In this document: in pieces, positions 28,206 through 38,768 of the stretch
Layout: every line of letters begins with the position of its first letter
How positions within the stretch are numbered: position 1 is the first letter of the stretch
The notes under the pieces: model-generated
Seen by the model: only the letters and a program-made list of their open reading frames with translations
What the model was told of the DNA's origin: nothing
Database searches by the model: none
Program-made: the position numbers and the translations under genes
Source of the DNA: Aliagarivorans marinus DSM 23064
GTDB lineage: Bacteria > Pseudomonadota > Gammaproteobacteria > Enterobacterales > Celerinatantimonadaceae
Assembly (NCBI RefSeq): GCF_000429485.1
Contig: NZ_AUBY01000013.1
Location: 1-64,000 of the forward strand
DNA: 64,000 nt
Reading direction: 5' to 3'

Positions 28206-29294
28206 CTACTCAGGGATTTGCATTCTAACGACTCGACCTGGAGTATAAGAAGAAAGGTCGACGCTTTCACCTTGATAAGAAATACTTACCCCAGCCACTG
28301 TACCCAGAACCAAACGAAATGGCGCTTGGCCTTCTAAGGTGAGCTCACGTCCAGGCTTCATGCCGCCGATAATCAGGCGTTTCTCGTTGGCGTCGTAAAC
28401 CTCTAGCCAGCACTCTTGCTCGAAGGCTAAGCCCAACACGGCTGCGCCGCTGGCGGGTTCAGGCTCACTCACCGGGCTTACCACCGATTCGGCAGCTGCG
28501 GCGGCTTGAGGCTCACTTTCTGGCAAGGCAATGGGCTGTACGATTTCTGGCGTAGACTCTGCCACTGGCGTGGAAGCAGGCGCGCGCTCAACGGCAGGCG
28601 TTTCAACCGACGGAGTGGCGGCGGGCGCAACTACGGCTTGTGGCTCAGGGCTCTCCGGCAGTTGCACGGGAACGGGCTCTTCAGTTGGCGCATCGGCGTT
28701 TGTTTCATCAGCAGTTGTTTCAGGGCTTGGCGAACTAGCAAACTCGGCGGCGACCGGCGCGGCAGGCTCTGCTTGCTGCTCTTGGATAACAATCTCTTGC
28801 TGATGAAGTTGCTCGTTTAGAGCCTGCTCTTGCTCGGGGCTCAGTGGCGGGGTTAAGAACTGGTACTTGCCATGTTCTTGCCACCACCACATCACTAGCA
28901 GCGCGAAGATGCCGATACCAATCAGGTAGCTGACACGCATCAGGCGGCTATCGTTGTTCTTTTGTTTGATCTTCTTCGAGAAGCTTTGCAGTTCGGTAGC
29001 GGTTTCGGCTGAATCACTGCTCTGGGCATAGCTGTCGAGAATGCTCTGCTCGTCCAGCTCCACCAAGCGGGCATAGGCGCGCAGGTAGCCCTTGATAAAG
29101 GTGGTGGACAGGCCGCTCTCGTAGCTATCGCCTTCAATGTCTTTGACCACTTGTAGGCGCAGTTTCAGGGCGTCGGCCACCTGCTCCTGACTCAGATTGG
29201 CGGCAACACGGGCTTCCTGGAGCAATTGTCCAGGGCTGGGCACACTGTGTTCTTCGCTATTCTCTTCTGGAGCGGATTTCGTGTTAGTACTCAT
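28206..29294 (-). CDS. rodZ: Cytoskeletal protein RodZ
   Basis: 362 residues. An N-terminal helix-turn-helix (GQLLQEARVAANLSQEQVADALK) contacts MreB. A membrane helix follows (YLIGIGIFALLVMWWW, about residues 110-126), then a long periplasmic linker rich in Pro, Ala and Glu (about 150-285). The C-terminal DUF4115 domain contains EQECWLEVYDANEKRLI. It sets rod shape with MreB. It overlaps pilW by 11 bases and lies 17 bases upstream of ispG. Confidence 0.93.
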   Translation of the reverse strand: MSTNTKSAPEENSEEHSVPSPGQLLQEARVAANLSQEQVADALKLRLQVVKDIEGDSYESGLSTTFIKGYLRAYARLVELDEQSILDSYAQSSDSAETATELQSFSKKIKQKNNDSRLMRVSYLIGIGIFALLVMWWWQEHGKYQFLTPPLSPEQEQALNEQLHQQEIVIQEQQAEPAAPVAAEFASSPSPETTADETNADAPTEEPVPVQLPESPEPQAVVAPAATPSVETPAVERAPASTPVAESTPEIVQPIALPESEPQAAAAAESVVSPVSEPEPASGAAVLGLAFEQECWLEVYDANEKRLIIGGMKPGRELTLEGQAPFRLVLGTVAGVSISYQGESVDLSSYTPGRVVRMQIPE

Positions 29295-30069
29295 TAGCTA
29301 TATATCGTTTTGTTTGAATTGCGTTGGGGAAACGCTGTTGTAGTTCCATCCCCCAGCGAGCTTCCGCAGCAAAATTGTCCGCGCCGTTTTCCAGTAGGAC
29401 CCAAGCGAACAGGCTACGCGGAGTCTGCTCGGCAATACTATCATACCGCTCTAAATAAACACGGGCTTGGGAGAATTTATTTTGCGCAATCAGGATCTCG
29501 CTGGCACCGAGTAACGAGGCCGGGCGATTAAGGTTATAGGCCAAGGCGGCATTGAAATACGCCAGCGCCTTATCGGGCTCTCCCTGACGGCTGGCACATA
29601 GGCCAGCGTTCTCATTGGTAGAGGCAACTTCGATGTAATCCGGGTTGCTCAGGGCTTGGTTAAACAGCTTCTCAGCGCGCTCAAAATCGCCATGCTGGCA
29701 GAGCATCACGCCGTAGTTATTCATCACATCGCCATCGCGCGGGCTTAAGCTGAGCGCTTGCTGATAGGCAGCCTCTGCGCGCTCGCGCTGGCCCACTTGG
29801 TTGAAGAAAAAGCCTTGGGCCACATAGACATCGACCAAGCGCGGTGCCAGTTGCAGAGCTAAATCGAGGTTACGGCGAGCTTGCTCAGCATCACCAGCTT
29901 CCAGATAACGCAGCGCCAAACTCACCCGGGTTTTCGCCGCAGCTTCTTTGTCGACCGTGGATCCAACATCGTTGCGCTGTTGCCCATTGACCCGGGTTTC
30001 GGTTACGCAGGCAGATAGCCCTAACACACATGTCACCAGTAACAGCGCTGGTACAGACACTCGCAGCAT
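29284..30069 (-). CDS. pilW: Type IV pilus biogenesis/stability lipoprotein PilW (PilF)
   Basis: 261 residues. The lipobox LSAC (Cys21) indicates an outer-membrane lipoprotein. The mature protein consists of TPRs, with LALRYLEAGDAEQARRNLD, AQGFFFNQVGQRERAEAAY, MNNYGVMLCQHGDFERAEK and NAGLCASRQGEPDKALAYF. PilW/PilF pilots the secretin of type IV pili, and the family is found between rlmN and rodZ in gammaproteobacteria, as here. It overlaps rodZ, supporting cotranscription. Confidence 0.92.
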   Translation of the reverse strand: MLRVSVPALLLVTCVLGLSACVTETRVNGQQRNDVGSTVDKEAAAKTRVSLALRYLEAGDAEQARRNLDLALQLAPRLVDVYVAQGFFFNQVGQRERAEAAYQQALSLSPRDGDVMNNYGVMLCQHGDFERAEKLFNQALSNPDYIEVASTNENAGLCASRQGEPDKALAYFNAALAYNLNRPASLLGASEILIAQNKFSQARVYLERYDSIAEQTPRSLFAWVLLENGADNFAAEARWGMELQQRFPNAIQTKRYIANEY

Positions 30070-30134
30070 GACCCATCCTTGTTCTCAAGCGATATGTCTA
30101 AGTTGCTGTCAAATCGTCAAAAATGCAAACTTTT

Positions 30135-31253
30135 CTATTGAACGTTGACCGAAATTGCTCGCTCGGCCAAGCGTTTTTTCATGGTGCGCTTGGTACGGTC
30201 GACCACATCACCCGCCAACTGACCACAGGCCGCATCGATGTCATCGCCACGGGTCTTACGTACCACCACGGTAAAACCGTACTCCATAAGCACTTTGCTA
30301 AAGCGATCGATACGGCTGTTACTTGGCTTGCCATAGGGCGAGCCCGGATAAGGATTGAATGGGATCAGGTTGATCTTACATGGGGTATTGCGCAGGGTTT
30401 GCGCCAGCTCGTGCGCCTGCTCCATCGAGTCATTAAGGTGATCTAGCAGTACATACTCAACGGTAACCTTGCCTCGGTTGGCATTGGATTTGGTCATGTA
30501 GTTGCGCACCGAATCGAGGAAGCAGTCGATGTTGTACTTGTCATTAATCGGCATGATTTCGCTGCGTAGCTTGTCGTTCGGCGCGTGCAGCGAGATGGCC
30601 AGTGCAACGTCAATCATATCGCCCAGCTTGTCTAGCGCAGGTACCACACCAGAGGTGCTCAGGGTCACGCGGCGCTTGCTCAGACCAAAGCCAAGGTCTT
30701 CCATCATCAGCTCCATCGCTGGAACCACGTTCGCGAGGTTGAGCAAAGGCTCACCCATGCCCATCATCACCACGTTGGTGATCGGGCGATTCATGCCATC
30801 TTTCTGGAAGCCAATCACCGAGGCGGCACGCCATACCTGACCGATGATCTGCGATACAGTCAGGTTGCGGTTAAAGCCTTGCTGGGCAGTCGAACAGAAC
30901 TTACACTCCAGCGCGCAACCCACCTGAGAAGACACACACAAGGTTGCGCGGTCTTTCTCGGGGATGTAGACGGTTTCGATCTCTTGGCCGTGGACCATCA
31001 TCGCCCACTTAATCGTGCCATCGGCGGAGCGCTGCTCTTGGGAGATCTCAGGCGCAACAATCTCGGCAACCTGCTTAAGCTTGCCGCGCAGCGCCTTGTT
31101 AACGTTGGTCATTTCGTCGAAGTCAGACACACCATAGTGATAGATCCACTTCATCACTTGATCGGCACGGAATGGCTTTTCTCCCAGTTCCTGGAAAAAT
31201 GCGCGCATCGCCTTGCGATTCAAGTCGAGTAAGTTGGTTTTCTTGTCACTCAT
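30135..31253 (-). CDS. rlmN: Dual-specificity 23S rRNA/tRNA adenine-C2 methyltransferase RlmN
   Basis: A 372-residue radical SAM methylase that modifies A2503 of 23S rRNA and A37 of some tRNAs. The cluster motif is CALECKFCS, and [12 protein letters not shown] and [12 protein letters not shown] are family landmarks. The C-terminal CGQLAGD carries the methyl-carrying Cys. The ATG at 31251-31253 has GAGGT upstream and gives the family start [12 protein letters not shown]; a longer ORF to 31301 is not supported. It starts the rlmN-pilW-rodZ-ispG run. Confidence 0.95.
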   Translation of the reverse strand: MSDKKTNLLDLNRKAMRAFFQELGEKPFRADQVMKWIYHYGVSDFDEMTNVNKALRGKLKQVAEIVAPEISQEQRSADGTIKWAMMVHGQEIETVYIPEKDRATLCVSSQVGCALECKFCSTAQQGFNRNLTVSQIIGQVWRAASVIGFQKDGMNRPITNVVMMGMGEPLLNLANVVPAMELMMEDLGFGLSKRRVTLSTSGVVPALDKLGDMIDVALAISLHAPNDKLRSEIMPINDKYNIDCFLDSVRNYMTKSNANRGKVTVEYVLLDHLNDSMEQAHELAQTLRNTPCKINLIPFNPYPGSPYGKPSNSRIDRFSKVLMEYGFTVVVRKTRGDDIDAACGQLAGDVVDRTKRTMKKRLAERAISVNVQ

Positions 31254-31395
31254 GGCAGACCTCAGTTTCAACCGATTTAAAAATGGCGGCGAATTGTACA
31301 AGTTATCGTGGTCGCTTGCCAGCCCTCGCTCCAGCTAAGTCTAGTTTAGGCTGTAAAGCCTTCGTGTTGGGCAGTTTTATCGGTGCGCTAGAAAC

Positions 31396-31423
31396 AACAA
31401 AGCCGGGAAACCCCGGCTTTGTT
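31396..31423 (-). terminator. Hairpin after ndk
   Basis: ACAAAGCCGGG / CCCGGCTTTGT stem with the loop AAAC, 14 bases past ndk. The T-run is interrupted, so termination may be partial. Confidence 0.65.
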
Positions 31424-31436
31424 CAGTTAAATGTCT

Positions 31437-31865
31437 TTAGGGGCGTGGACAGAGCTCATCGTCACTAAAGAAGTAGGCGATCTCACGCGAAGCGGACTGC
31501 GGTGAGTCAGAGCCATGGGTGCCGTTGGCGGGCATTACGCTGCCAAAGTCGCCCCGCAGGCTGCCCGCAGGCGCCTTCTCCGGGTCGGTGGGGCCCAGCA
31601 AATCGCGGTGATGTTGCACCGCATTCTCACCTTCGAGTACCGATACCATGATCGGCCCCGACATCATAAAGTCCTTCAGGCGAGGGTAGAAATCCTTGCC
31701 TTCGTGTTCGGCGTAAAATCCTGCCGCCTGCTCTTCACTGAGCTGCACCATCTTCGCGGCTACCACTTTGAGCCCAGCTTGCTCAAATCGCTGGTAGATT
31801 TCACCAATGACATTGTTGGCAACGGCATCCGGTTTAATGATTGAGAAGGTCCGTTCAATGGCCAT
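31437..31865 (-). CDS. ndk: Nucleoside diphosphate kinase
   Basis: 142 residues. It equilibrates nucleoside triphosphates through a phosphohistidine; the active-site histidine lies in [16 protein letters not shown] near residue 117. [14 protein letters not shown] opens the protein. It lies 57 bases downstream of pepB on the same strand, as in Vibrio and relatives, and a hairpin follows at 31396-31423. Confidence 0.97.
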   Translation of the reverse strand: MAIERTFSIIKPDAVANNVIGEIYQRFEQAGLKVVAAKMVQLSEEQAAGFYAEHEGKDFYPRLKDFMMSGPIMVSVLEGENAVQHHRDLLGPTDPEKAPAGSLRGDFGSVMPANGTHGSDSPQSASREIAYFFSDDELCPRP

Positions 31866-31922
31866 ACACGCTCCCTAATTAACTGACTACGTTTTTGTTA
31901 TCGATTTGTTTTAGATATTAAA

Positions 31923-33215
31923 TTAGCTGTAATCAGTTAACAAGCGCGCAATGGTTCTCACGCCATGGCCTTTACCGCCGGTCGCCCATAGTGCATTGCC
32001 GGATTTCTGGTAAGAGCCTGACAGATCGAAATGCAACCAGTTCTGTTTATGTTCACCAACAAACTTAGACAAGAAGGCCGCTGCAGTGGATGCGCCCGCC
32101 ATACCTTCTCCCGAGTGGATATTGGCGATATCGGCAAAGGCAGAGCCAATTTGGCCGACATGGAACTCTTCCAGCGGCAGTTGCCAGGCTTTCTCGTGTT
32201 CACTGTGCGCAGCGCTTACCGCTTGCTGGGCCAGTTCGAAGTTAAAGCCAAACACCGCATTGTAGTCGCGCCCCAGCGCAAACTTGGCAGCGCCGGTTAG
32301 GGTAGCCGCATCAATCAGCAGCCCCGGCTTCTCTTCACAGGCAGCAATCAGGCCATCGGCCAGCACCAAGCGCCCTTCGGCGTCGGTGTTCAGCACTTCC
32401 ACGGTCACGCCGTTTTTGTAGGTGATCACATCACCAAGCTTGTAGGCCTCACCGGATACCAGGTTCTCGGCGCAGCATAGGTATAGCTTGACCCGTTTGT
32501 TTAGACCGCGCGCAATCGCCAGACCCAGCGCACCAGTAACGGTGGCCGCGCCGCCCATATCGCTTTTCATCACCGACATACCGTCAGAGGGCTTCAAGCT
32601 ATAACCGCCGGAGTCGAAGGTAATCCCTTTGCCCACAAGCGCAATATCCACCGGCGCATCGACTTTGCCAGACGGGTTGAAATCCAGTTGTAGCATCGCT
32701 GGCGGACGGGCACTGCCCTTACCCACCTGATAACAGCCCACCCAGCCGTGTTCGAGTAGCGCCTCACCTCTAATCACTTGATAAGACACTGCATCGCCGC
32801 CCAGTTCGCTTAAGAACTCCGCCGCCGATTGGCAGAGGGTTTCCGGGTAGACCTCGGCAGGTCCACGGTTAATCGCTTGGCGAGTCCAGTCGCAGGCTGC
32901 TTTTAGCTGGGCGAACACCGCCAGCTCTGCCTCATCTAACTCTGGCAGGCCAAGTTGATTGTTCAGCTTGGCGTTGTAATAGCCTTGGTGGAAGGCAAAC
33001 ACCTTCTCGGCATCCCAATCGCTGCCAAAGAGTGACAACTCAGCCAAGCCCTGAGCATCGAGCTTACGCCCGGCCTTTTGAATTTGCTGCTCAATCGACT
33101 GGTCGTTTTTAAGGTGGATACGCGCATTGGCACCATCAAAGGTGACCAGTGCGCCTTTGCCCCAATGGGCCGGAGCGGGATCGAAGGTTAATGAGACCTG
33201 CAGGGTATCTGACAT
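31923..33215 (-). CDS. pepB: Aminopeptidase B (M17 family)
   Basis: 430 residues (E. coli PepB 427). A zinc/manganese M17 aminopeptidase whose catalytic domain carries VGKGITFDSGGYSLKPSDGM, KSDMGGAATV and NTDAEGRLVLADGL, with the metal-binding Lys, Asp and Glu residues. It releases N-terminal residues in peptide turnover. It is encoded between iscX and ndk, the usual place. Start ATG 33215. Confidence 0.95.
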   Translation of the reverse strand: MSDTLQVSLTFDPAPAHWGKGALVTFDGANARIHLKNDQSIEQQIQKAGRKLDAQGLAELSLFGSDWDAEKVFAFHQGYYNAKLNNQLGLPELDEAELAVFAQLKAACDWTRQAINRGPAEVYPETLCQSAAEFLSELGGDAVSYQVIRGEALLEHGWVGCYQVGKGSARPPAMLQLDFNPSGKVDAPVDIALVGKGITFDSGGYSLKPSDGMSVMKSDMGGAATVTGALGLAIARGLNKRVKLYLCCAENLVSGEAYKLGDVITYKNGVTVEVLNTDAEGRLVLADGLIAACEEKPGLLIDAATLTGAAKFALGRDYNAVFGFNFELAQQAVSAAHSEHEKAWQLPLEEFHVGQIGSAFADIANIHSGEGMAGASTAAAFLSKFVGEHKQNWLHFDLSGSYQKSGNALWATGGKGHGVRTIARLLTDYS

Positions 33216-33262
33216 GGGCTTTCCTTAGAATACGGTAACTATAGGGTGCTGGCGTTTAGCGA

Positions 33263-33463
33263 CTAATCGCGCTCATCCTGCCAGGCAAGAATAATGGCTT
33301 CGAGGATCCGTTCGTTACTTTTCTCGGGATCATCAGCAAAATCGGGGAGTTGGCAGACCCAGCTATGCAGGTCGGTAAAGCGCAGCTGCATGGGATCTTG
33401 GTCGGGATAAGCCTCTGCCAGTTCGATGGCAATGTCTTGAATATCGGTCCAACGTAAGGACAT
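33263..33463 (-). CDS. iscX: Fe-S assembly protein IscX
   Basis: 66 residues, the same length as the E. coli protein, opening with SLRWTDIQDIAIELAEAYPD and with DLHSWVCQLPDFADDP. IscX binds IscS and iron and tunes cluster assembly. It is the last gene of the isc operon proper, after fdx (60 bases), with GGAGGTAAGTT before the start. Confidence 0.95.
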   Translation of the reverse strand: MSLRWTDIQDIAIELAEAYPDQDPMQLRFTDLHSWVCQLPDFADDPEKSNERILEAIILAWQDERD

Positions 33464-33489
33464 AACTTACCTCCGTGTGAAGTGGAGAA

Positions 33490-33508
33490 GCGGGAGTGGC
33501 CCTCCCGC
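33490..33508 (-). promoter_or_regulatory. Small hairpin between fdx and iscX
   Basis: GCGGGAG / CTCCCGC with a 5-base loop, lying in the 60 bases between fdx and iscX. There is no T-run, so it looks more like a processing or stability element than a terminator. Confidence 0.35.
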
Positions 33509-33523
33509 ATAGACTCTTCTGTG

Positions 33524-33862
33524 TTAGTGGTTCTCCGACACCTGATTTAAGGTGTATTTCGGGATCTCAACCACCAAGTCTTCGTCGGCTACTTTCGCCT
33601 GACAGCCAAGGCGCGACTCGGGCTCGAGGCCCCACGCCTTATCCAGCATATCATCTTCCAGCTCGTCGCTCTCTTCCAGCGAATCGAAGCCTTCACGCAC
33701 GATCACATGGCAGGTGGTGCAGGCGCACGATTTCTCACAAGCGTGCTCAATCTCAATACCCTCGCGCAGTGCCACGTCCAGTACAGTTTCGCCTTCGTTG
33801 GCATCGATAGCAGCGCCTTCGGGGCACAGCTCTTCATGAGGCAAGAATACAATTTTTGGCAT
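33524..33862 (-). CDS. fdx: Isc-type [2Fe-2S] ferredoxin
   Basis: 112 residues. The adrenodoxin-like cluster motif is CEKSCACTTCHV (C-x5-C-x2-C), with a fourth Cys in SRLGCQAKV. It supplies electrons to IscS/IscU cluster assembly. It starts 1 base after hscA. The C-terminal KYTLNQVSENH matches the family. Confidence 0.96.
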   Translation of the reverse strand: MPKIVFLPHEELCPEGAAIDANEGETVLDVALREGIEIEHACEKSCACTTCHVIVREGFDSLEESDELEDDMLDKAWGLEPESRLGCQAKVADEDLVVEIPKYTLNQVSENH

Positions 33863-33863
33863 A

Positions 33864-35717
33864 CTACAGTCCTTCCACGCTTTGCCCTTTCAAGGCTTGT
33901 TTAATTGAGTTGTCCATGCGGCGAGCGGCGAACTCTTGGCTTTGCTGATCAAGCGTCTTAATCGCCTGTTCGATGGCGGCTACATCATCATTTGCCGCCA
34001 CGTTTGCCAAGGCTTGCATAGCCTGCTCGATAAGGGCGCGCTCATCGGCCGCCAGCAAGGTCTCGCCGTCAGCGTCCAGCGCTGCGGTCATGTTTTCGAT
34101 AAAGCGCGAGGCTTCCACTTGCTGCTCGCGCAGCATACGCATGCTGACATCGTCTTTGGCATGGGTAATCGAATCTTTGAGCATGCGGGTGACTTCGTCA
34201 TCTTCCAGCCCATAAGAAGGCTTCACCTGTACCGAGGCTTGCGCGCCGGTCTCTTTCTCCATGGCGGTTACCGACAGCAGCCCATCGGCATCAACCTGGA
34301 AAGTCACACGAATATGCGCAGCGCCCGCCGCCAAAGGCGGAATATCGCGCAGGGTAAAGCGCGCCAGAGAGCGACAATCGTCAACCAGCTCTCGCTCGCC
34401 TTGCAATACATGGATGGCCATCGCAGTTTGGCCATCTTTGAAGGTGGTGAACTCTTGGGCGCGCGCCACCGGGATGGTGGTGTTACGCGGGATCACCTTC
34501 TCCACCAAGCCGCCCATGGTTTCAATACCCAGCGACAGAGGAGTCACGTCCAGTAGCAGAAGCTCGCCGTCTTTCTTGTTACCCACCAATATATCGGCTT
34601 GCAACGCCGCACCAATGGCGACTACTTGATCCGGGTCGATAGAGGTTAAAGGCTGCTGGCCAAAGAAGCTGGCCACATCCTCGCGCACCTTAGGTACCCG
34701 GGTCGAACCGCCAACCATAACCACTTCACCGACTTCTTCTTGAGTAATACCGGCATCGCGCAGCGCGCGGCGACACGCGCGGATAGAGCGTTGCACCAGC
34801 GGGGCAACCAGCTCATCAAACTGGCTACGGCTTAGCTCGCCACGCCACTGATAGCCGTGGCTATCAAGTACGATCTCGGTGCTTTCGCTATCGCTTAACG
34901 CAACTTTGGCGGCGGTGGCCAGGCTATAGAGCTGGCGCACCAACTGGCTGTCAGCGAGATCGCTGATACCCGCTTGCTGTTGCAACCAGCCAACAATCGC
35001 TGCGTCGAAGTCATCGCCTCCAAGGGCTGAGTCGCCACCGGTTGCCAGCACCTCAAACACGCCTTTGGACAGGCGCAGAATCGAGATATCGAAGGTGCCG
35101 CCGCCTAGGTCGTAGACCGCAATCACTCCTTCATCGCCACTATCGAGACCATAGGCAATCGCCGCGGCGGTGGGCTCGTTGAGCAAACGCAACACATGCA
35201 GACCCGCTAGCTGGGCGGCATCTTTGGTACCTTGGCGCTGGGCATCGTCGAAATAGGCCGGAACGGTAATCACTACTCCATCGGGCTCACTTTGCAGGCT
35301 CTCGCTCGCACGGGCCGCCAAGGATTTTAGGATCTCGGCAGAGACCTGAATCGGGTTCACCGGGCCTGCCACGGTTTCAATCAGCGGCGAGTCTTGCTCT
35401 GCAAAGCGATAAGGCAGGTGAGACTGGTCAACATCGGCCAGCTTTTTACCCAGCAGACGTTTTACCGAGGTGATGGTGTTGTGCGAGTCGCTGATGCGAT
35501 GCACGGCGGCCTCTAGGCCAACCGTGACTGCATCGGCCTGATAACGCACCACCGAGGGCACCAGCAGGTTGCCGTTGGCATCGGGCAGCACTTTCGCACT
35601 GCCACTGCGCACGGTAGCAACCAATGAGTTAGTGGTACCCAGATCGATACCCACAGCCAGTTTGTGCTGATGCGGCGCCGCTGATTGGCCCGGCTCAGCA
35701 ATTTGGAGTAATGCCAT
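33864..35717 (-). CDS. hscA: Hsp70-type chaperone HscA
   Basis: 617 residues. It contains the Hsp70 nucleotide-binding domain ([42 protein letters not shown]) and the substrate domain, which binds the LPPVK-type motif of IscU. It works with HscB to release Fe-S clusters from IscU. It lies 1 base from fdx and 5 bases from hscB. Confidence 0.97.
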   Translation of the reverse strand: MALLQIAEPGQSAAPHQHKLAVGIDLGTTNSLVATVRSGSAKVLPDANGNLLVPSVVRYQADAVTVGLEAAVHRISDSHNTITSVKRLLGKKLADVDQSHLPYRFAEQDSPLIETVAGPVNPIQVSAEILKSLAARASESLQSEPDGVVITVPAYFDDAQRQGTKDAAQLAGLHVLRLLNEPTAAAIAYGLDSGDEGVIAVYDLGGGTFDISILRLSKGVFEVLATGGDSALGGDDFDAAIVGWLQQQAGISDLADSQLVRQLYSLATAAKVALSDSESTEIVLDSHGYQWRGELSRSQFDELVAPLVQRSIRACRRALRDAGITQEEVGEVVMVGGSTRVPKVREDVASFFGQQPLTSIDPDQVVAIGAALQADILVGNKKDGELLLLDVTPLSLGIETMGGLVEKVIPRNTTIPVARAQEFTTFKDGQTAMAIHVLQGERELVDDCRSLARFTLRDIPPLAAGAAHIRVTFQVDADGLLSVTAMEKETGAQASVQVKPSYGLEDDEVTRMLKDSITHAKDDVSMRMLREQQVEASRFIENMTAALDADGETLLAADERALIEQAMQALANVAANDDVAAIEQAIKTLDQQSQEFAARRMDNSIKQALKGQSVEGL

Positions 35718-35722
35718 AGCGA

Positions 35723-36241
35723 TTAAAAATCTAGAAGTTGTTCTTCAGCTTGCTGCAACTGCTGCTCAAGCCGAGCGTAAAATTTAAGCTTGCGCACGAT
35801 ATCGCCCGCCTGCTGATAATGGCCTTCATTGTAGGCGCTTTCGAAGTCATCACTCAAGCTGCGTCGGTCTTTGTTTAAACGCGCCGCAAGTTTATCGATA
35901 GCGTCTTCGGGGTCGGCAGCGGCCTGTAAGCTCTCAAGCTGCTCACGCAGCTCCATCTGCAACATCAAAAACTCGACGTCACTAACGGTTTGCTGCTCGC
36001 CAGCGAGCTCAATGCCTTGCAGGCTTAGCAGGTATTGCGCGCGATTGAGTGGCGTTTTAAGGGTCTGGTAAGCATCGTTGATTTGCGCCGCCCTTTGCAT
36101 GGCAATAGCCTGGGCTTGGGCGCTTTCGCCAGCGAATTTGTCGGGGTGGAACTGACTTTGAAGGGTGCGGTAGCGACCAGCTAAATCGCTGAGATCCAGC
36201 TGGTAGCTTGGAGTGAGTGAGAACAGCTCGAAGTAGTTCAT
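35723..36241 (-). CDS. hscB: J-domain cochaperone HscB
   Basis: 172 residues (E. coli 171). The J-domain has [15 protein letters not shown] and the HPD motif (QFHPDKFAG, about residues 31-39). The C-terminal helices bind IscU. The ATG at 36239-36241 overlaps the iscA stop by 1 base (TAATG), so translation is coupled, and the protein matches family length. The longer ORF (to 36271) is rejected. Confidence 0.96.
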   Translation of the reverse strand: MNYFELFSLTPSYQLDLSDLAGRYRTLQSQFHPDKFAGESAQAQAIAMQRAAQINDAYQTLKTPLNRAQYLLSLQGIELAGEQQTVSDVEFLMLQMELREQLESLQAAADPEDAIDKLAARLNKDRRSLSDDFESAYNEGHYQQAGDIVRKLKFYARLEQQLQQAEEQLLDF

Positions 36242-36564
36242 TAAATGTTGAAACTCTCGCCGCAACCACACTCATCTTTGATGTTAGGGTTGTTAAAGGC
36301 GAAGCCTTCATTGAGCCCTTCTTTAACAAAATCCAGCTCGGTGCCGTCGAGGTAAGCCAGGCTCTTCTCGTCGACAATTACCTTCACGCCGAAGCTGTCG
36401 AACAAGATATCGTCGCCCGCCACTTCGTCGACAAACTCCAACACATAGGCCATACCTGAGCAGCCGGAGGTTTTCACCCCCAAGCGCACGCCAATCCCTG
36501 AACCGCGATTTTGCAGAAACTGACTGACATGATTTGCAGCCGCTTGGGTGAGTGTTACAGCCAT
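36241..36564 (-). CDS. iscA: Fe-S carrier IscA
   Basis: 107 residues, the same length as E. coli. Cys residues in SGCSGMAY and the C-terminal CGCGES form the three-cysteine cluster-binding set. It delivers or stores clusters made on IscU. It lies 16 bases from iscU and overlaps hscB. Confidence 0.96.
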   Translation of the reverse strand: MAVTLTQAAANHVSQFLQNRGSGIGVRLGVKTSGCSGMAYVLEFVDEVAGDDILFDSFGVKVIVDEKSLAYLDGTELDFVKEGLNEGFAFNNPNIKDECGCGESFNI

Positions 36565-36580
36565 GCTTACCTCTTAATAT

Positions 36581-36964
36581 TTAGGCGTTTTTCTTTTTGT
36601 AATCGGCAATCGCCGCCTTGATAGCATCTTCTGCCAGAATCGAGCAGTGGATCTTCACAGGTGGCAGTGCCAACTCTTCGGCAATTTCAGTGTTCTTAAG
36701 CTCTGATGCTTGATCCAGCGTCTTACCCTTAACCCACTCGGTAACCAGTGAGCTAGATGCAATCGCAGAACCGCAGCCGTAGGTCTTGAATTTGGCATCT
36801 TCAATTACGCCGTCATCACCCACTTTTAGTTGCAGCTTCATCACATCACCACAAGCCGGTGCACCCACCATGCCGGTGCCAATATGGGCATCGTCTTTGT
36901 CTTCGAACGAACCTACGTTACGTGGGTTCTCGTAATGGTCAATAACCTTGTCGCTGTAAGCCAT
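36581..36964 (-). CDS. iscU: Fe-S scaffold IscU
   Basis: 127 residues. The three cluster-ligand cysteines lie in GAPACGDVM (about residue 37), TYGCGSAIAS (about 63) and PVKIHCSILAED (about 106). The HscA-recognition sequence LPPVK is present (ALPPVKIHC). It is the scaffold for cluster assembly. Start ATG 36964 with GAGAGA upstream. Confidence 0.97.
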   Translation of the reverse strand: MAYSDKVIDHYENPRNVGSFEDKDDAHIGTGMVGAPACGDVMKLQLKVGDDGVIEDAKFKTYGCGSAIASSSLVTEWVKGKTLDQASELKNTEIAEELALPPVKIHCSILAEDAIKAAIADYKKKNA

Positions 36965-36985
36965 AATCTCTCTCCAAATACCGTT

Positions 36986-38200
36986 TTAGTGATGGGCCCA
37001 CTCGACCTTGCTCAGATCTACGCCGTCTTTAAACATATCCCATAGCGGAGACATCTCACGCAAACGGGCAATACCTTCGTGGATTACTTTCACTGCATAA
37101 TCCACTTCTTCTTCGGTGGTAAAGCGACCGAAGGAGAATCGAATTGAGCTGTGCGCCAGTTCGTCATTCATACCCAATGCACGCAGCACGTATGATGGTT
37201 CCAGGCTGGCAGAGGTACAGGCAGAGCCCGAGCTGACCGCCAAGTCTTTGAGCGCCATCATCAGTGACTCGCCTTCAACATAGTTGAAGCTAACGTTCAG
37301 GTTGTGTACCACGCGCTGCTCCATATCACCGTTTACGTAGGTCTCTTCTACGTCTTTGATGCCATTCCAGAAGCGGTCGCGTAGCGAGCGAATGCGGGCA
37401 TTCTCTTCCGCCATCTCTTGCTTGGCGAGGGCAAAGGCTTCGCCCATGCCAACGATTTGGTGAGTTGGCAGGGTACCTGAGCGCATACCACGCTCGTGGC
37501 CGCCACCGTGCATTTGCGCTTCGAGGCGGATGCGCGGTTTACGCTGTACATACAGGGCGCCGATACCTTTCGGACCATAAACTTTGTGAGCAGAGAAGGA
37601 CATCATGTCCACAGGCAGCGCCTGCAGGTCAATCTCAATCTTGCCTGCGCTTTGCGCGGCATCAACGTGGAACAAAATCTTCTTGCTGCGGCACAGCTCG
37701 CCGATGGCTTGAATGTCTTGGATAACGCCAATCTCGTTGTTCACATGCATGATGCTAACCAGCACGGTGTCATCACGCAGCGCGGCTTCCAACTTGGCCA
37801 GGTCGATAATGCCGTTGGTCTCAGGCTCAAGGTAAGTGACCTCATAGCCTTCACGCTCCAGCTGACGGCAGGTGTCGAGCACCGCTTTGTGCTCGGTCTT
37901 GCTGGTGATGATGTGCTTGCCCTTCTTACCATAGAAGTTGGCTGCACCTTTGATGGCGAGGTTGTTAGATTCGGTCGCACCAGAGGTAAACACGATTTCG
38001 CGAGGGTCGGCGTTAACCAGATCCGCGATTTGGTTGCGCGCGATATCTACCGCTTCTTCGGCCTGCCAGCCAAAGCGGTGAGAGCGAGATGCCGGGTTGC
38101 CGTATACCCCATCCACACTAAGGTATTGCATCATCTTCTCAGCAACCCGAGGGTCCACGGGAGTGGTCGCAGAGTAATCCAGATAAATTGGCAGTTTCAT
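36986..38200 (-). CDS. iscS: Cysteine desulfurase IscS
   Basis: 404 residues, the E. coli length. A PLP enzyme that makes persulfide sulfur for Fe-S clusters and tRNA thiolation. The PLP Lys is in [12 protein letters not shown] (about residue 206). The mobile loop Cys is in [17 protein letters not shown] (about 328). It follows iscR after 32 bases and precedes iscU by 21 bases. Confidence 0.98.
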   Translation of the reverse strand: MKLPIYLDYSATTPVDPRVAEKMMQYLSVDGVYGNPASRSHRFGWQAEEAVDIARNQIADLVNADPREIVFTSGATESNNLAIKGAANFYGKKGKHIITSKTEHKAVLDTCRQLEREGYEVTYLEPETNGIIDLAKLEAALRDDTVLVSIMHVNNEIGVIQDIQAIGELCRSKKILFHVDAAQSAGKIEIDLQALPVDMMSFSAHKVYGPKGIGALYVQRKPRIRLEAQMHGGGHERGMRSGTLPTHQIVGMGEAFALAKQEMAEENARIRSLRDRFWNGIKDVEETYVNGDMEQRVVHNLNVSFNYVEGESLMMALKDLAVSSGSACTSASLEPSYVLRALGMNDELAHSSIRFSFGRFTTEEEVDYAVKVIHEGIARLREMSPLWDMFKDGVDLSKVEWAHH

Positions 38201-38232
38201 TACTTTCTCCGTTACTGTCGAGACAGCCCAGC

Positions 38233-38703
38233 TTATAAACTAATTCTTATGGTATCACCGCCTTGCTGGCGACGATCTTGATTCTGCGCGATGCTAACGA
38301 TTTGGCGCTCACGCATCAGCTCACCTAAGGTGATGCCATCGAGGAAATCAGCAATGCGCTCACTGAGGTCGTTCCACAGCGAGTGGGTCAGGCATGGCTT
38401 GCCACCTTGGCAATCGGCGTTACCGTGACAACGGGTCGCATCGATGGACTCGTCCACTGCGTGGATCACCATGCCCACAGCAATATCATCAGCTTCCATC
38501 CCCAAGCGGTAACCGCCACCGGGGCCACGTACGCTGCTCACCAGACCTTGCTTGCGTAGGCGGGCAAACAATTGCTCCAGATAAGAGAGTGAGATACCTT
38601 GGCGCTCTGAAATATCCGCCAGCGGAACCGGGCCTTCACTCATGTGAAGCGCCACGTCGAGCATTGCTGTCACCGCGTAGCGGCCTTTTGAAGTCAAGCG
38701 CAT
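38233..38703 (-). CDS. iscR: Fe-S cluster regulator IscR
   Basis: 156 residues, an Rrf2-family winged-helix regulator. The [2Fe-2S] ligands sit in [18 protein letters not shown] (three Cys and a His). Holo-IscR represses the isc operon. The DNA-binding N-terminus is [20 protein letters not shown]. Two matches to the type 1 IscR site lie directly upstream (38743-38767 and 38769-38793), so autoregulation is likely. A TTGACC-N17-CAGAAT pair overlaps the first site and may be the promoter. Confidence 0.97.
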   Translation of the reverse strand: MRLTSKGRYAVTAMLDVALHMSEGPVPLADISERQGISLSYLEQLFARLRKQGLVSSVRGPGGGYRLGMEADDIAVGMVIHAVDESIDATRCHGNADCQGGKPCLTHSLWNDLSERIADFLDGITLGELMRERQIVSIAQNQDRRQQGGDTIRISL

Positions 38704-38742
38704 AGTTGAACCTTGTCAGCTTCCATTTAGCGAAATTCTGTC

Positions 38743-38767
38743 ATACCCGACTATTTTGGTCAAGTAT
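38743..38767. promoter_or_regulatory. iscR: Type 1 IscR binding site, proximal
   Basis: A 25-base near-palindrome starting ATACCCGACTATTTTGG and ending in CAAGTAT. It differs from the E. coli type 1 consensus (ATASYYGACT-RWWWY-AGTCRRSTAT) at one position by my comparison. It is 40 bases before the iscR start. Confidence 0.75.
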
Positions 38768-38768
38768 T

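Noticed and set aside
37496-38281. A 261-codon plus-strand open frame
   Set aside because: It lies antisense to iscS, an unmistakable gene, and has no recognisable features.
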